NCBI RefSeq assembly: GCF_900142465.1
Contig: NZ_FRAX01000005.1
Coordinates: forward strand, 62,001-126,000
Reading direction: 5' to 3'
DNA length: 64,000 nucleotides
Source of the DNA: Fibrobacter sp. UWH6
GTDB taxonomy: Bacteria; Fibrobacterota; Fibrobacteria; Fibrobacterales; Fibrobacteraceae
The notes below the pieces were generated by a model. It made no database searches and had not been told where the DNA came from. It was given only the letters and a program-made list of their open reading frames with translations. Below, one piece after another: positions 24,759 to 34,419 of the stretch. The position numbers and the translations under genes were made by a program. The first letter of the stretch is position 1, and every line of letters starts with the position of its first letter.

Positions 24759-25835
24759 ATGAAGCTTGGCTTGAAAAAGCGCCTGGCGCTGGAATTTTAC
24801 CGACTTTACCGCCATAACGAAATCAAGACTCACCCGTTGACTTATTTCTTCTGGGAATGCACCCTGCGCTGCAACCTGCATTGCCTGCACTGCGGAAGTG
24901 ACTGTCTAAAGGATGCCATTCCCGACATGCCTCGTGAAGATTTCATGGCAGTATTGGACCACCTGGCCCCCCACATCGACCCCAAGCATTTTATGGTAGT
25001 TATTACCGGCGGCGAACCGCTGATGCGCCAGGACCTGGTAGAATGCGGTCAGGAAATCAAGAAACGCGGCTACCCCTGGGGCATGGTCAGCAACGCTCTC
25101 GCCATGACTCCCCAGAAGTTCGTGGACTTGCTAAACGCAGGTCTTCGTTCCCTGACTATCAGCCTCGACGGTCTCCACGACAGCCACAACCACTTCCGTG
25201 GAAGTCCCAACAGTTTCGACAACGCCATCCGCGCCATCAATATGGCAGCCCATACACCAGGTCTTACCTTTGACACAATGACCTGCGTCAACAAGCAGAA
25301 TCTTCCGGAACTTCCAGAAATCCGGGATATGCTAGTCAAGATGGGCGTCAAGCGCTGGCGTATCGCAACCGTATTCCCCAAGGGGCGAGCCAAGGACAAT
25401 CCGCTGTTCCAGCTAACCAACCAGGAATTCAAGCAGGTCTTTGACTTCATCCGCGAAACAAAGCGGATGGGAGTCATCAACGTAAACTATGGCTGCGAAG
25501 GATTCCTGGGCAGCTACGAAAAGGAATCTCGCAACTATCCTTTCTTCTGCCGAGCCGGCGTAAACGTAGGTTCAGTCCTTGCCAACGGAGATATTTCCGC
25601 ATGCCCCAGCCTCCGTGGCGACTACATCCAGGGAAACATATACAAGGATGACATCTGGGACGTATGGCAGAACCGCTACCAGATTATGCGAGACCGCAAC
25701 TGGGCCCGCCTTGGAGACTGCAAGAAGTGCAAGTACTGGCGTTACTGCGAAGGTTCCAGCCTCCACCTTCGTGACGAGAAGACCAAGGAATTGGCATACT
25801 GCCACGTCAAGCGTTTGGAAGACGCAGGGGCGTAA
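24759..25835 (+). CDS. Radical SAM/SPASM enzyme, rSAM/lipoprotein-system type, 358 aa
   Basis: The start is ATG 24759 directly after the lipoprotein stop, with AAGGAA as binding site; the frame extends upstream only through the lipoprotein gene in another frame. The radical SAM cluster motif is CTLRCNLHCLHCG near residue 33 (Cx3Cx2C). The GGEPL motif and the SLDGLHDSHNHFRG strand follow. The C-terminal SPASM-like domain has CRAGVNVGSVLANGDISACPS, then CKKCKYWRYCEGS and a last Cys near AYCHVK, enough for one or two auxiliary Fe-S clusters. Such enzymes use SAM-derived radicals to modify peptide side chains in the cytoplasm. The overall sequence resembles the TIGR04133 group. The most likely substrate is the lipoprotein encoded immediately upstream, modified before export. 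Confidence 0.88.
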   Translation: MKLGLKKRLALEFYRLYRHNEIKTHPLTYFFWECTLRCNLHCLHCGSDCLKDAIPDMPREDFMAVLDHLAPHIDPKHFMVVITGGEPLMRQDLVECGQEIKKRGYPWGMVSNALAMTPQKFVDLLNAGLRSLTISLDGLHDSHNHFRGSPNSFDNAIRAINMAAHTPGLTFDTMTCVNKQNLPELPEIRDMLVKMGVKRWRIATVFPKGRAKDNPLFQLTNQEFKQVFDFIRETKRMGVINVNYGCEGFLGSYEKESRNYPFFCRAGVNVGSVLANGDISACPSLRGDYIQGNIYKDDIWDVWQNRYQIMRDRNWARLGDCKKCKYWRYCEGSSLHLRDEKTKELAYCHVKRLEDAGA

Positions 25836-25856
25836 CCTCAAAAAAAACAGATATCA

Positions 25857-25893
25857 AAAAGGGCTGTCCCATTTTCAGGAACAGCCTTTTTCA
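25857..25893. terminator. Bidirectional intrinsic terminator
   Basis: AAGGGCTGT and ACAGCCTTTTT pair around a loop of about 14 bases. T-runs follow on both strands, so it can serve the radical SAM gene and the convergent esterase gene. Confidence 0.8.
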
Positions 25894-25908
25894 TATTAGC
25901 GCAATCAA

Positions 25909-27453
25909 TTATCGGAGCGTCGGAGTAGTCCAGTCAATCCAATCGGACTTATTCCACTTAATCTGCTCAGAATTCTTGGTGTAGTCAATCTTACCAGTCT
26001 TGATTCCATCCTTACCCAGCAGGAACTTGTTGATAAAGTCCTTCACTTCGTCAAACTGTCCGTTGGGCAAAGAGCAGTGGGCGTGACCGCCTTCCTGGCT
26101 GTAGGTGTAGTTTTCGCTTACGCCCAATGCGTCAAAGACTTCCTTGGAAGCCTGGCCGCAGTAGTTGGAGGGAACTTCACCAAGCCATTCCTGGCCTGCG
26201 TTGTCGATAATCAGCAAGGGACGAGGAGCCACCATGGCCACCAGCATATGCTGGTCGAAGGGCAAGGTGTTTTCCTTTCCGTCGTAGTTCTTGAAGGTTG
26301 TCTTCATCCAGTTGCCTTCTGAGCCCGCACTATTCAGGCCCTGTACAAACTGTTTGCCCTTCTGCTTATTGACTTGAGCCCCCACACGCCAGAGGGAAGC
26401 GCCACCGGAACCGGATTCCTGGGGAATGGTCAAGGCAATACGGGTATCAAAGGCGCCAACAGCAAGAGAGCCCTTGCCCCAGCGAGAACAACCGGTAATA
26501 CCAAGATGCTTTACATCGATGCCAGCTTCCGGAGTTTTTTCCAGAGCGTCAATCAGGCGGCTCACACCCCATGCCCAAGCCATGATGGTGCCAGTGCTAG
26601 CGTTGGATCCATAAATGTCGTAGAACTTACCGCTACCACGCTGGCTTTCAGGAGCAACATTATCGGGGTTGAAGATAATCTGAGCAATGTCAAGACCAGA
26701 GAGGGAGCCACCCAGGCTACCGCAAGTGTTACCCATAAAGCCACCGCCAAAGCCGATCATGGCGGGCTTCGGGTTATCCTTGGTGCCTGCGCCATTGATG
26801 GTTACAGCGAAGGAAGCCGACTTACCCTTGTCGGTCACGGTCACGGTAAAGGTGCTTCCTGCAAGTTTGCCTTCCACTTTTTCGGGATTACGAGGCTTAT
26901 CGCCGTACATGATCTTTTCGTACATGGCGCCAATTTCTTCACGACGGCACTTCCATTCGTCCTTGGAAGAAATTCGTGTTCCAGCCAAAGTGGTGAACGG
27001 GTCCGGAAGTTTTGCATTGTTGACGCTAGTAGGAATTTCACTAATCGAGCACTCATCTCGGTAGTCTTCCTTGAAAGCAGGGGCGGCCTCCACTATCGCG
27101 CTGGAACTAGAAATCTCTGCGACTTCTGAACAGGAAGACAGCACCTCGCTTTCCGCGGAATCTGCAGAACTTAAAGGCAATTCTGAAACGGAACTTTCCG
27201 GATTGACGGAGGAGCTACTTTCCCCCTCCAGATTAGGAACTTCCTCTTGCTCAGAACTCAGGGCCTCTCCACCTACGGGATCCTGCAACACCGACTCGGA
27301 GCTTTCCGGCCCCAATAGGCTTTCACTGGAAACAACCCCATTGACGTCACCCTCTGGTCCAAGACCATTGCTTTTATCATCAGAACAGCCATTCGCAGAG
27401 AACAGCCCCAAAACAGCTATGGCAGAAACAGCCAGCATTTTTCTTGTTTTCAT
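25909..27453 (-). CDS. CE15 glucuronoyl methylesterase lipoprotein, copy 1, 514 aa
   Basis: The start is ATG 27453 (MKTRKMLAVSAIAV); a TTG four codons upstream is less likely. Lipidation at Cys23, then a long Ser/Glu/Pro-rich linker to about residue 125. The catalytic domain belongs to carbohydrate esterase family 15: the nucleophile motif GCSRWGKGSLAVGAFD, QESGSGGASLWR, the RPLLIIDN strand and a histidine in QEGGHAHC. These enzymes cleave ester bonds between 4-O-methylglucuronate of xylan and lignin alcohols, helping to separate hemicellulose from lignin. Being a lipoprotein it probably acts on the outer surface. The catalytic domain is nearly identical to that of the gene at 46365, on the same strand 20 kb away; the linkers differ. 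Confidence 0.9.
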   Translation of the reverse strand: MKTRKMLAVSAIAVLGLFSANGCSDDKSNGLGPEGDVNGVVSSESLLGPESSESVLQDPVGGEALSSEQEEVPNLEGESSSSVNPESSVSELPLSSADSAESEVLSSCSEVAEISSSSAIVEAAPAFKEDYRDECSISEIPTSVNNAKLPDPFTTLAGTRISSKDEWKCRREEIGAMYEKIMYGDKPRNPEKVEGKLAGSTFTVTVTDKGKSASFAVTINGAGTKDNPKPAMIGFGGGFMGNTCGSLGGSLSGLDIAQIIFNPDNVAPESQRGSGKFYDIYGSNASTGTIMAWAWGVSRLIDALEKTPEAGIDVKHLGITGCSRWGKGSLAVGAFDTRIALTIPQESGSGGASLWRVGAQVNKQKGKQFVQGLNSAGSEGNWMKTTFKNYDGKENTLPFDQHMLVAMVAPRPLLIIDNAGQEWLGEVPSNYCGQASKEVFDALGVSENYTYSQEGGHAHCSLPNGQFDEVKDFINKFLLGKDGIKTGKIDYTKNSEQIKWNKSDWIDWTTPTLR

Positions 27454-27751
27454 AAACCCATCCAATCCCTCTTCTCAACCATTTGAGATCGAGGCCCATA
27501 CAATATAATCTCAAACGTGACAAGAATCACATTTTATCCACGATTAACGTTGTTAGACACTACAACATTTTTTCCCGGGAAAAACGCCCCTACCGTGCTT
27601 TACAAAATTTGTTTTTTAGGGTCAAACGTTTTACGTCTCTTGAAAAGTTCCTTTTTGGATTTTTAGCATGAAAACCCCAAAGCCCTTATTTTTCGCTTAT
27701 TTCACAATCTGTACAACACGACACCCCCTTTTTTAGATATAATTGAGGGTA
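27454..27751. other. Divergent spacer between CE15 and relA/spoT
   Basis: AT-rich region without a credible gene. It must hold promoters in both directions. The only clear structure is the perfect 16-bp palindrome TTTTTCCCGGGAAAAA at 27569-27584, about 170 bases before the relA/spoT start and 115 before the esterase start, which may be an operator or a small bidirectional hairpin. Confidence 0.45.
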
Positions 27752-29902
27752 ATGGATCAACTGAATCTTTCATCTAACCAAGAGCACATTATTGATGTGC
27801 TGATTAGAAAGAATCCCGACCTAGATCGTGGGATTCTGTCTAAGGCTGTTGCCTTTATCGCCCAAGCTCACGAAGGACAGTACCGCAAGAGCGGCATGCC
27901 CTACACCGAGCACCCCTACGAAGTAGCCAAGATTCTTGCAGACCTTAAGCAGGACCAGCCCACCGTTTTGGCAGGCCTGTTGCACGACGTCGTCGAAGAT
28001 ACGGATCATTCCCTGGAAGAACTTGCCGAAATGTTCGGCGAAGACACCGCATTCATGGTGGACGCCGTCACAAAGATTACAGCAGCCCAGGAAGCCAACA
28101 AGACAGCCCAGAAGGCAGAGACTTACCGAAAGCTGATTATCGCCATGGCCAAGGATCCCCGCGTCATCATGATCAAGATCGCGGACCGTATCCACAACAT
28201 GCGAACCATGCGGTACATGAAGCCCGAAAAGCGCCAGCTGATTGCCCAGGAAACCCTGGACATCTACATTCCGCTGACCCACAGATTCGGTCTCTACAAG
28301 CTTAAAAACGAACTTGAAGACCTGAGTTTCAAGTACGTGAACCCCGACGAATACCAAAAACTGGTAGACGCTCTTATCGAGAACAAGGAATCCCGCGAAC
28401 AGTACATCCAGTCCGTGATTGGCCCGCTCCAGATCAAGATGGCCCTGGAAGATTTCGACTGTACCATCCAGGGACGCACCAAGAACATCTACAGTATCTA
28501 CAACAAGATGCTCAGTCGCGGCTGCCAGTTCGAAGATATTTTCGACATTTTCGCAATCCGCATCATCGTGGAGTCCATCCCCGAATGCTACCTGGCCCTA
28601 GGCTACGTCCATAACCTGTGGACTCCGCTGCAGAGCCGCTTCAAGGATTACATCGCCACCCCCAAGCCCAACCTTTACCAGAGTATCCATACCACGGTTA
28701 TCGGCCCCGACAACAAGATGGTCGAAGTCCAGATTCGAACCAAGGATATGGACCTTACGGCAGAAAAGGGTTTTGCCGCACACTGGGCCTACAAACTGGA
28801 AACCCAGCACGAAGGTGAAGAGCTGGCCTGGTTGAACCACATGGTGAAGCTCCAGTCCGAGATTTCCGACTCCAAGGAATACCTGGACTTCCTGAAGGTT
28901 GACTTGAAACCTAGCGGCATGACCGTATTCACCCCCAAGGGTACATCCATAGAACTGCCCCAGGGTGCCATTGTCCTTGACTTCGCCTTTGCCGTACACA
29001 CGGAACTGGGTCTCCACTGCATTGGCGCAAAAATCAACGATGAAGTGGTAAATCTTGACACCGTGGTCACCCATGGAGCCACCATCCAGATTTTGAAGAG
29101 CCCCCACCAGGAACCCAGCCCCGAATGGCTCGAAATGGTCAAGACCGTAAAGGCCAAGCAGGAACTGCGTCGCTGGATGCGAAACAGCATGATCCAACAG
29201 TCCAAGGACTTGGGCAAGGAAATCTGGATTCGAGAACTGCGTCTTGCAAAAATTGAAAAGGACAAACGTCCTGCAGAAGAAGCCATCAACAAATATTTCG
29301 GGACCACAAGCGTCGACGACTTCTACGAACGAATCGGCCAAGGCGAACTGCCCCTGGTAGACATCCAGAGATTCCTCAACGGCGACCGCGCCCAGAACGG
29401 CAACGATTCTGCAAAGGCTCTGAAGTTCTTCCCCTCGTTCAACAAGGACAAGAAGGCCGAATACCGCGACGAAATGCCGCTGCAGATCGGGCGCGAAACC
29501 AGTTTGATGATCCACTTCGCCAAGTGTTGCGCCCCTGTTCCCGGTGACAAGATTGTCGGTGTCCTACGCCCCCAGATCGGTATCGAAGTCCACAACGAAG
29601 ATTGCCCCGAACTAAAGAAACTGACCGATGGTCAGCAGATCGCCGTGCAGTGGAGCGAGCAGTCAACCCATGCCTTCGAAGTTCACTTGTCCATCGAAAA
29701 CGACAACCGCAAGAACTTTACCTACGATGTGCTGAAAGCCCTGAAAGACGAGAATCTGTTTATGGATCGGATTTCCTCTGCCGGTGTCAATTATTCCGGC
29801 AGGGTTCGTCTCGTATTCAAGGCATACCGCAAGGAACAGGTCGACAACCTTATTTCAAACATCAAGAAAATTCCAGGCGTACGCCAGGTGGTTAAATCAT
29901 GA
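27752..29902 (+). CDS. Bifunctional (p)ppGpp synthetase/hydrolase, RelA/SpoT family, 716 aa
   Basis: Full-length long RSH protein. It makes (p)ppGpp from ATP and GTP/GDP and degrades it, controlling growth in starvation. The HD hydrolase domain is intact (HEGQYRKSGMPYTEHPYEVA, LLHDVVEDT). The synthetase domain has GRTKNIYSIYNKM and SRFKDYIATPKPNLYQSIHT; RFKD is the RXKD form typical of bifunctional Rel/SpoT rather than E. coli RelA. A TGS domain (MTVFTPKGTSIELP, near 390), the Cys/His-containing CCAPVPGD segment and a C-terminal ACT domain (HLSIENDNRKN) follow. I start at ATG 27752; a TTG at 27743 is also in frame and GAGG lies rather close. The stop overlaps the next start by ATGA. Confidence 0.95.
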   Translation: MDQLNLSSNQEHIIDVLIRKNPDLDRGILSKAVAFIAQAHEGQYRKSGMPYTEHPYEVAKILADLKQDQPTVLAGLLHDVVEDTDHSLEELAEMFGEDTAFMVDAVTKITAAQEANKTAQKAETYRKLIIAMAKDPRVIMIKIADRIHNMRTMRYMKPEKRQLIAQETLDIYIPLTHRFGLYKLKNELEDLSFKYVNPDEYQKLVDALIENKESREQYIQSVIGPLQIKMALEDFDCTIQGRTKNIYSIYNKMLSRGCQFEDIFDIFAIRIIVESIPECYLALGYVHNLWTPLQSRFKDYIATPKPNLYQSIHTTVIGPDNKMVEVQIRTKDMDLTAEKGFAAHWAYKLETQHEGEELAWLNHMVKLQSEISDSKEYLDFLKVDLKPSGMTVFTPKGTSIELPQGAIVLDFAFAVHTELGLHCIGAKINDEVVNLDTVVTHGATIQILKSPHQEPSPEWLEMVKTVKAKQELRRWMRNSMIQQSKDLGKEIWIRELRLAKIEKDKRPAEEAINKYFGTTSVDDFYERIGQGELPLVDIQRFLNGDRAQNGNDSAKALKFFPSFNKDKKAEYRDEMPLQIGRETSLMIHFAKCCAPVPGDKIVGVLRPQIGIEVHNEDCPELKKLTDGQQIAVQWSEQSTHAFEVHLSIENDNRKNFTYDVLKALKDENLFMDRISSAGVNYSGRVRLVFKAYRKEQVDNLISNIKKIPGVRQVVKS

Positions 29903-30492
29903 TTACAACCCTCCACCACAGCGACTATACATTGAAGAATCGTGCATTCAACTGCCGAATGCGCAATCGTTACTACGAAGAAGTATATTACGCCTTCAGA
30001 GCCATGTTCCCAAACGAAGTGGCCGAACGCAAAGAACCAAACCCGGTTGCCGATGCCATCTGGTTTCAGCATCTTGGTCACGAGACCAAGCATTTCGAGC
30101 ATCGTCTTGTGACGTGCCTTGAATATGCCCAGGCAGCAGTTTTTTACGGCAAAGCCGAAAACGCCTCCCTCTATAGCAAGGACAAGCGTTGGGGTATTTT
30201 GCAAGAAGAAATCTTCTTGGTACACTTTTTGCGAGAGCTCTTGTCGACGACACGTTACGTGATTGCAAGAATCGAGACAGACCAGATGCTTCAACAATGG
30301 GCAGGCGAAATGCAGGATTTGAAAACCAAGCCGGTGGGTTATGGTTACGTCAACGCTATTCAAGAAAAGTTGAACGAAATGAATGCAGCCACCATTGATG
30401 AATTCAAGGATCTGCTCAAGCACGTCCTAGACCGATTCCAGATCGGCAACACACTCTTCGGAACCGTACAGGAACTGCAGAACTTCTATTAA
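29899..30492 (+). CDS. Unknown soluble protein between relA/spoT and nuo, 197 aa
   Basis: No signal peptide or membrane segment. It is predicted to be mostly helical, with many aromatic and charged residues (RNRYYEEVYYAFRAMF, IWFQHLGHETKHFEHR, EEIFLVHFLRELLS). The two histidines of HLGHETKHFEH could bind a metal, but I do not recognise a family and give no function. Its start overlaps the relA/spoT stop by four bases, and nuoA follows 12 bases after its stop codon, so it is probably translated from the same message as both. Confidence 0.8.
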   Translation: MITTLHHSDYTLKNRAFNCRMRNRYYEEVYYAFRAMFPNEVAERKEPNPVADAIWFQHLGHETKHFEHRLVTCLEYAQAAVFYGKAENASLYSKDKRWGILQEEIFLVHFLRELLSTTRYVIARIETDQMLQQWAGEMQDLKTKPVGYGYVNAIQEKLNEMNAATIDEFKDLLKHVLDRFQIGNTLFGTVQELQNFY

Positions 30493-30504
30493 GAGGCGCG
30501 AGAA

Positions 30505-30885
30505 ATGTCAGAATATGTAATTCTATCCATTTTCCTTTTTTTGGGAGCGTTTATCGCCGCGGCCGCTACCGTGACAGGCCTATTGCTAGGTTACCGCACC
30601 AAGAAAACAAAAAACAAGATGGCTCCCTACGAATGCGGTATGGAAACCATCGGCAATGCTCGAATTCAGTTCAAGGTGGGCTACTATCTGTTTGCCCTCC
30701 TTTTCCTTGTTTTTGACATCGAAGCGCTGTTCCTGCTTCCTGTCATGGCGAACTTCAAGGAAATCATGGCAGGGCATACAGCCCTCTCCCCCATCGTTGT
30801 TGTAATTGACTTGGTAATCTTCCTCGCCATTCTTGTTTCTGGCCTTGCCTACGCCTGGAAAAAAGGACTTCTCAAATGGGAATAA
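30505..30885 (+). CDS. nuoA: NADH-quinone oxidoreductase subunit A
   Basis: Membrane subunit of complex I, 126 aa. Three hydrophobic segments are visible (about 5-28, 62-84, 95-118). The family-specific loop [20 protein letters not shown] and the DIEALFLLP motif are present. Together with NuoJ and NuoK it forms the part of the membrane arm near the quinone site. It begins a run of ten nuo genes and overlaps nuoBC by 10 bases. Confidence 0.95.
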   Translation: MSEYVILSIFLFLGAFIAAAATVTGLLLGYRTKKTKNKMAPYECGMETIGNARIQFKVGYYLFALLFLVFDIEALFLLPVMANFKEIMAGHTALSPIVVVIDLVIFLAILVSGLAYAWKKGLLKWE

Positions 30886-32135
30886 TCAACTTTGCTCCTA
30901 AGATTCTGGACCCCATTCCCGGCGGCAAGTACGTCGTGAATGCGGTTGACTATGTGGTCAACTGGGCCCGTGCCAATTCCATTTGGCCCCTGACTTACGG
31001 CACCAGCTGCTGCGCCATCGAAATGATGAGCAGTTCCATGGCCCGCTATGATATTGCACGTTTCGGTTCCGAAGTGTTCCGAGCATCTCCCCGTCAGGCA
31101 GACTTGTTCATTATTGCGGGAACCATTACCCGTCGCATGGCCCCCGCCCTGCAGATGCTGTGGGAACAGATGCCGGGCCCCAAGTATGTGCTTGCCATGG
31201 GAGCCTGCACTATTAGCGGTGGCCCCTTCAAGTACGACAACTATTCCGTCGTTCGCGGAGCCGAAAACCTTATTCCCGTAGACGTATTCGTTCCCGGTTG
31301 CCCGCCCCGTCCCGAAGCACTTTTCCATGGTCTGCTGACCCTTCGCGAAAAAATCCTCAAGGAAACCTGCCGCGACCCCTGGCACGAGGGTGAAACCAAG
31401 GATACAGCCAATTTTGACCGTTACCGCGAAGCCGCCAAGGCCTGGGCCGAACTTGAAAAAATCAAGGACGAAGAAATGGCCGAAGCCCGCGTCAAGTTCA
31501 AGGAAGAGAATCCAGACTACAAGAGCGCCTTCAAGCCTGTTCGCGTCGTAAAGGAAACCTTCCCCGAAATTGTACGTGAACCTGTTGCAACCCGCGGTCT
31601 TTCCCAGGCAGAAATGTTGAAGAAACTGCAGGAAAAATTCCCGTCAATTACCGTCCGCACCGCTGGAGAAGATTCCGTGGAAACGACGGTCCAGAATATG
31701 ACCGCAGACACTCCCCTGGAAGTTCTAGTCGATTCCAACGACTACCTTGCAGCGGTTGAATTCGTAAAGAAAGACGCCTCGTTCAAGATGGATTACCTAA
31801 TTGACGTAACCGCCGCCGACTACAGCGATCATTTTGACTTGATTACCATGCTCCGCAGCATGGAACACGGACACAAGTTGTTCTTCTGCACACAGCTTAA
31901 GAAGGACGAAAATGTCGCCGCAGAAAAGCGAGCCACCGCATTGCTCGCCAAGGTTCCTACCGTCAGCCACCTGTACCCCGCCGCCGAAGTCAAGGAACGT
32001 GAAGTCTTCGACATGTTCGGCATAGAATTTACAGGTCATCAAGATCTTCGCCGCATCTTCCTGGACAAGGATTTTGTGGGCTACCCCCTCCGTAAGGACT
32101 TTACTCACCCCGATATGATTAAGAGGCCCGTATGA
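30876..32135 (+). CDS. nuoBC: Fused NADH-quinone oxidoreductase subunits B and C
   Basis: One 419-aa protein joins two subunits that are separate in most bacteria. Residues 1-170 are NuoB, with the cluster N2 ligands in [11 protein letters not shown], a Cys in MGACTISGG and one in [11 protein letters not shown]2 hands electrons to quinone. A charged linker of about 110 residues follows ([16 protein letters not shown]). The C-terminal part (about 280-419) is NuoC, the 30-kDa subunit, ending with the typical [22 protein letters not shown] and YPLRKDF motifs. In enterobacteria NuoC is instead fused to NuoD; a B-C fusion is less common. Start overlaps nuoA and the stop overlaps nuoD by four bases. 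Confidence 0.93.
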   Translation: MGIINFAPKILDPIPGGKYVVNAVDYVVNWARANSIWPLTYGTSCCAIEMMSSSMARYDIARFGSEVFRASPRQADLFIIAGTITRRMAPALQMLWEQMPGPKYVLAMGACTISGGPFKYDNYSVVRGAENLIPVDVFVPGCPPRPEALFHGLLTLREKILKETCRDPWHEGETKDTANFDRYREAAKAWAELEKIKDEEMAEARVKFKEENPDYKSAFKPVRVVKETFPEIVREPVATRGLSQAEMLKKLQEKFPSITVRTAGEDSVETTVQNMTADTPLEVLVDSNDYLAAVEFVKKDASFKMDYLIDVTAADYSDHFDLITMLRSMEHGHKLFFCTQLKKDENVAAEKRATALLAKVPTVSHLYPAAEVKEREVFDMFGIEFTGHQDLRRIFLDKDFVGYPLRKDFTHPDMIKRPV

Positions 32136-33274
32136 GTGTAACACAGCTCCCCCCGGGATTCAAGATCACCCGAGAATCTAACACCGAAGAATTCTTCGTG
32201 AACATGGGCCCCCAGCACCCCAGTACTCACGGTGCCTTGCGTCTGGCCCTTCGAATGGATGGCGAAACCATCATTGAAGTCGTTCCCCACTTCGGTTACA
32301 TCCACCGCGGTATGGAAAAGCAGGCTGAGTCCATGACTTACCTGCAGTACATCGGTATGTCTGACCGTCAGGACTACCTGACCGCCATCCAGAACAATCT
32401 TGGCGTAGTTCTTGCTTTGGAAAAAGGCATGAACATCGGCGTTCCCGAAAGACAGGAATACATCCGCGTCATGCTCTGCGAACTTGGACGTATCGCAAGT
32501 CATCTGGTGTTCTTCGGCTGCTTTGGCGGCGACCTTGGCGGACAGACCTGCTTGCTGTTCGGCTTTAAGGAACGTGAAATGATTCATGACATTCTTGAAG
32601 AAGTCACCGGTTCCCGCCTGACCACAAACTACTTCCGCCCCGGCGGAAGCCGTTTCGACGTCCCCGAAAATTTCATTCCTCGCGTCAAGGCATTCCTGGA
32701 TCATCTGGTCGGTGCCATGCGTGACTACGAACGTTTCCTCTCCAAGAACATCATTGTGCAGGAACGTTCCATCGGTATTGGCGTACTTTCAAGGGAAGAC
32801 GCAATTGCCTACGGATGTTCAGGCCCCGTACTTCGCGCCAGCGGCGTTGACTTCGACGTGCGTAAGGCAAATCCCTACAGCATCTACAATCAGCTGGAAT
32901 TTGACGTACCCACCACAACCAATGGCGACTGCTATGACCGCTACAACGTTCGCATTGCTGAAATCCACGAATCTATGCGAATCCTCCGTCAGTGCATCGA
33001 CAAGTTCCCCACAGAAGGTCCCTGGCGTTCCAAGGAAAAGCCGGTGAAGCTTCCCGTCGGTCGTTTCTACAGCGAAGTTGAAACCGCGAAGGGTCTCTAC
33101 GCCACCTATGTGGTTGCAGAAACCGCCAGCGACAAGCCCTATCGTATTCATACCCGCGGCCCCAGCTTCCCCCATATTGCAGCATTGAACAAGATGGTGC
33201 AAGGTCACACGGTTTCCGACTTGGTAACCATCATGGCAACTCTGGACCCGGTGATTCCGGAAATTGACAGATAA
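32132..33274 (+). CDS. nuoD: NADH-quinone oxidoreductase subunit D
   Basis: 380-aa 49-kDa-type subunit that lines the quinone pocket together with Nuo[15 protein letters not shown] near residue 27 carries the quinone-contacting histidine; the family signature GYIHRGMEK and the [12 protein letters not shown] stretch are present. Length is normal for the unfused subunit. It overlaps nuoBC by ATGA. Confidence 0.95.
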   Translation: MSVTQLPPGFKITRESNTEEFFVNMGPQHPSTHGALRLALRMDGETIIEVVPHFGYIHRGMEKQAESMTYLQYIGMSDRQDYLTAIQNNLGVVLALEKGMNIGVPERQEYIRVMLCELGRIASHLVFFGCFGGDLGGQTCLLFGFKEREMIHDILEEVTGSRLTTNYFRPGGSRFDVPENFIPRVKAFLDHLVGAMRDYERFLSKNIIVQERSIGIGVLSREDAIAYGCSGPVLRASGVDFDVRKANPYSIYNQLEFDVPTTTNGDCYDRYNVRIAEIHESMRILRQCIDKFPTEGPWRSKEKPVKLPVGRFYSEVETAKGLYATYVVAETASDKPYRIHTRGPSFPHIAALNKMVQGHTVSDLVTIMATLDPVIPEIDR

Positions 33275-33288
33275 GGAGTTTGACTTTT

Positions 33289-34407
33289 ATGTTCGTACCC
33301 TCTATCACAAATCCAATTGGCGATGTTGTTCGCGAATGGGTGCCGAAGCTTGCAGAATACCTGCCGGCAGCCATCCAGTCCGACACACTGAACACGATCG
33401 TAGCCTTCCTGGTAAACGCTGTCATCTGCGTCATTGCAGTTTGCGCCGTAAACATCGGTTCCGCCCCCATCCTCATCTATATGGAACGTAAGGTTTGCGC
33501 CCATGTGCAATGCCGTCTTGGCCCCATGCGCCTTGGCTGGCACGGCACCATCCAGACCATCGCCGACGTTCTGAAGATGCTCTTTAAGGAAGTGTACAAC
33601 CCCGGTGGCGTTGACAAAGTCATGTACTACATGGCCCCGCTGATCGTGCTGATAGCCCCTTTCATGGTAGCAGCCCTTATTCCCTTTGGCCCCACCCTGG
33701 TGGTTGCCGATGTAGATATGGGCATTCCCCTGATTATCGCAGTCAACGGATTTGGCGTTCTCGGCATCTTGCTGGGCGGCTGGTCCAGTAACAACAAGTA
33801 CTCCCTGCTCGGAGCCCTCCGTAGCGGCGCCCAGATGATCAGCTATGAAATTTCCTTCGCCATGATTCTGCTTTTCGTGGTGATGTTTTCCGGATCGACC
33901 AACCTGATGGATATCACCCAGAGCCAGAGCGGTACCGTTCTTGACTGGATGATTTTCAAGGTTCCTGTGCTTGGCTTTATCGCCTTTATCCTGTTCTTCA
34001 TTTCCAGTACTGCAGAAATGAACCGCGCACCGTTTGACATTGCCGAAGCGGAACAGGAATTGACCGGCGGTTACCACACGGAATACACAGGCACCCCCTT
34101 CGCCATGTTCTACCTGGCAGAATACATTGCCCTCGTCACCAACTCCGCACTGGCCACCACCTGCTTCCTGGGTGGTTTCCACGCACCCTGCATCGGAGTC
34201 GCTGCCGTAGACACCTACCTGAACATGGTTCCCGGTGTTATCTGGTTCTTTGCAAAGGTCTACTTTATGATCTGGTGCTACATGATGGTCCGCTGGACTT
34301 TTGTGCGCCCCCGTGTAGACCAGTTGATGAGTTTCGAATGGAAGTTCCTGCTGCCGGTAAACTTGTTGGTACTGGTAGCAGGCGCAATCTACATCGCGTT
34401 GTTCTAA
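33289..34407 (+). CDS. nuoH: NADH-quinone oxidoreductase subunit H
   Basis: 372-aa membrane subunit with about eight hydrophobic segments. It contains MERKVCAHVQCRLGPMRLGWHG and the loop AEMNRAPFDIAEAEQELTGGYHTEY, the acidic region at the quinone entry. I place the start at ATG 33289 because AAGGAG lies about 10 bases upstream; a TTG at 33280 would sit directly on that site. Confidence 0.95.
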   Translation: MFVPSITNPIGDVVREWVPKLAEYLPAAIQSDTLNTIVAFLVNAVICVIAVCAVNIGSAPILIYMERKVCAHVQCRLGPMRLGWHGTIQTIADVLKMLFKEVYNPGGVDKVMYYMAPLIVLIAPFMVAALIPFGPTLVVADVDMGIPLIIAVNGFGVLGILLGGWSSNNKYSLLGALRSGAQMISYEISFAMILLFVVMFSGSTNLMDITQSQSGTVLDWMIFKVPVLGFIAFILFFISSTAEMNRAPFDIAEAEQELTGGYHTEYTGTPFAMFYLAEYIALVTNSALATTCFLGGFHAPCIGVAAVDTYLNMVPGVIWFFAKVYFMIWCYMMVRWTFVRPRVDQLMSFEWKFLLPVNLLVLVAGAIYIALF

Positions 34408-34419
34408 GAGGATTTTATA

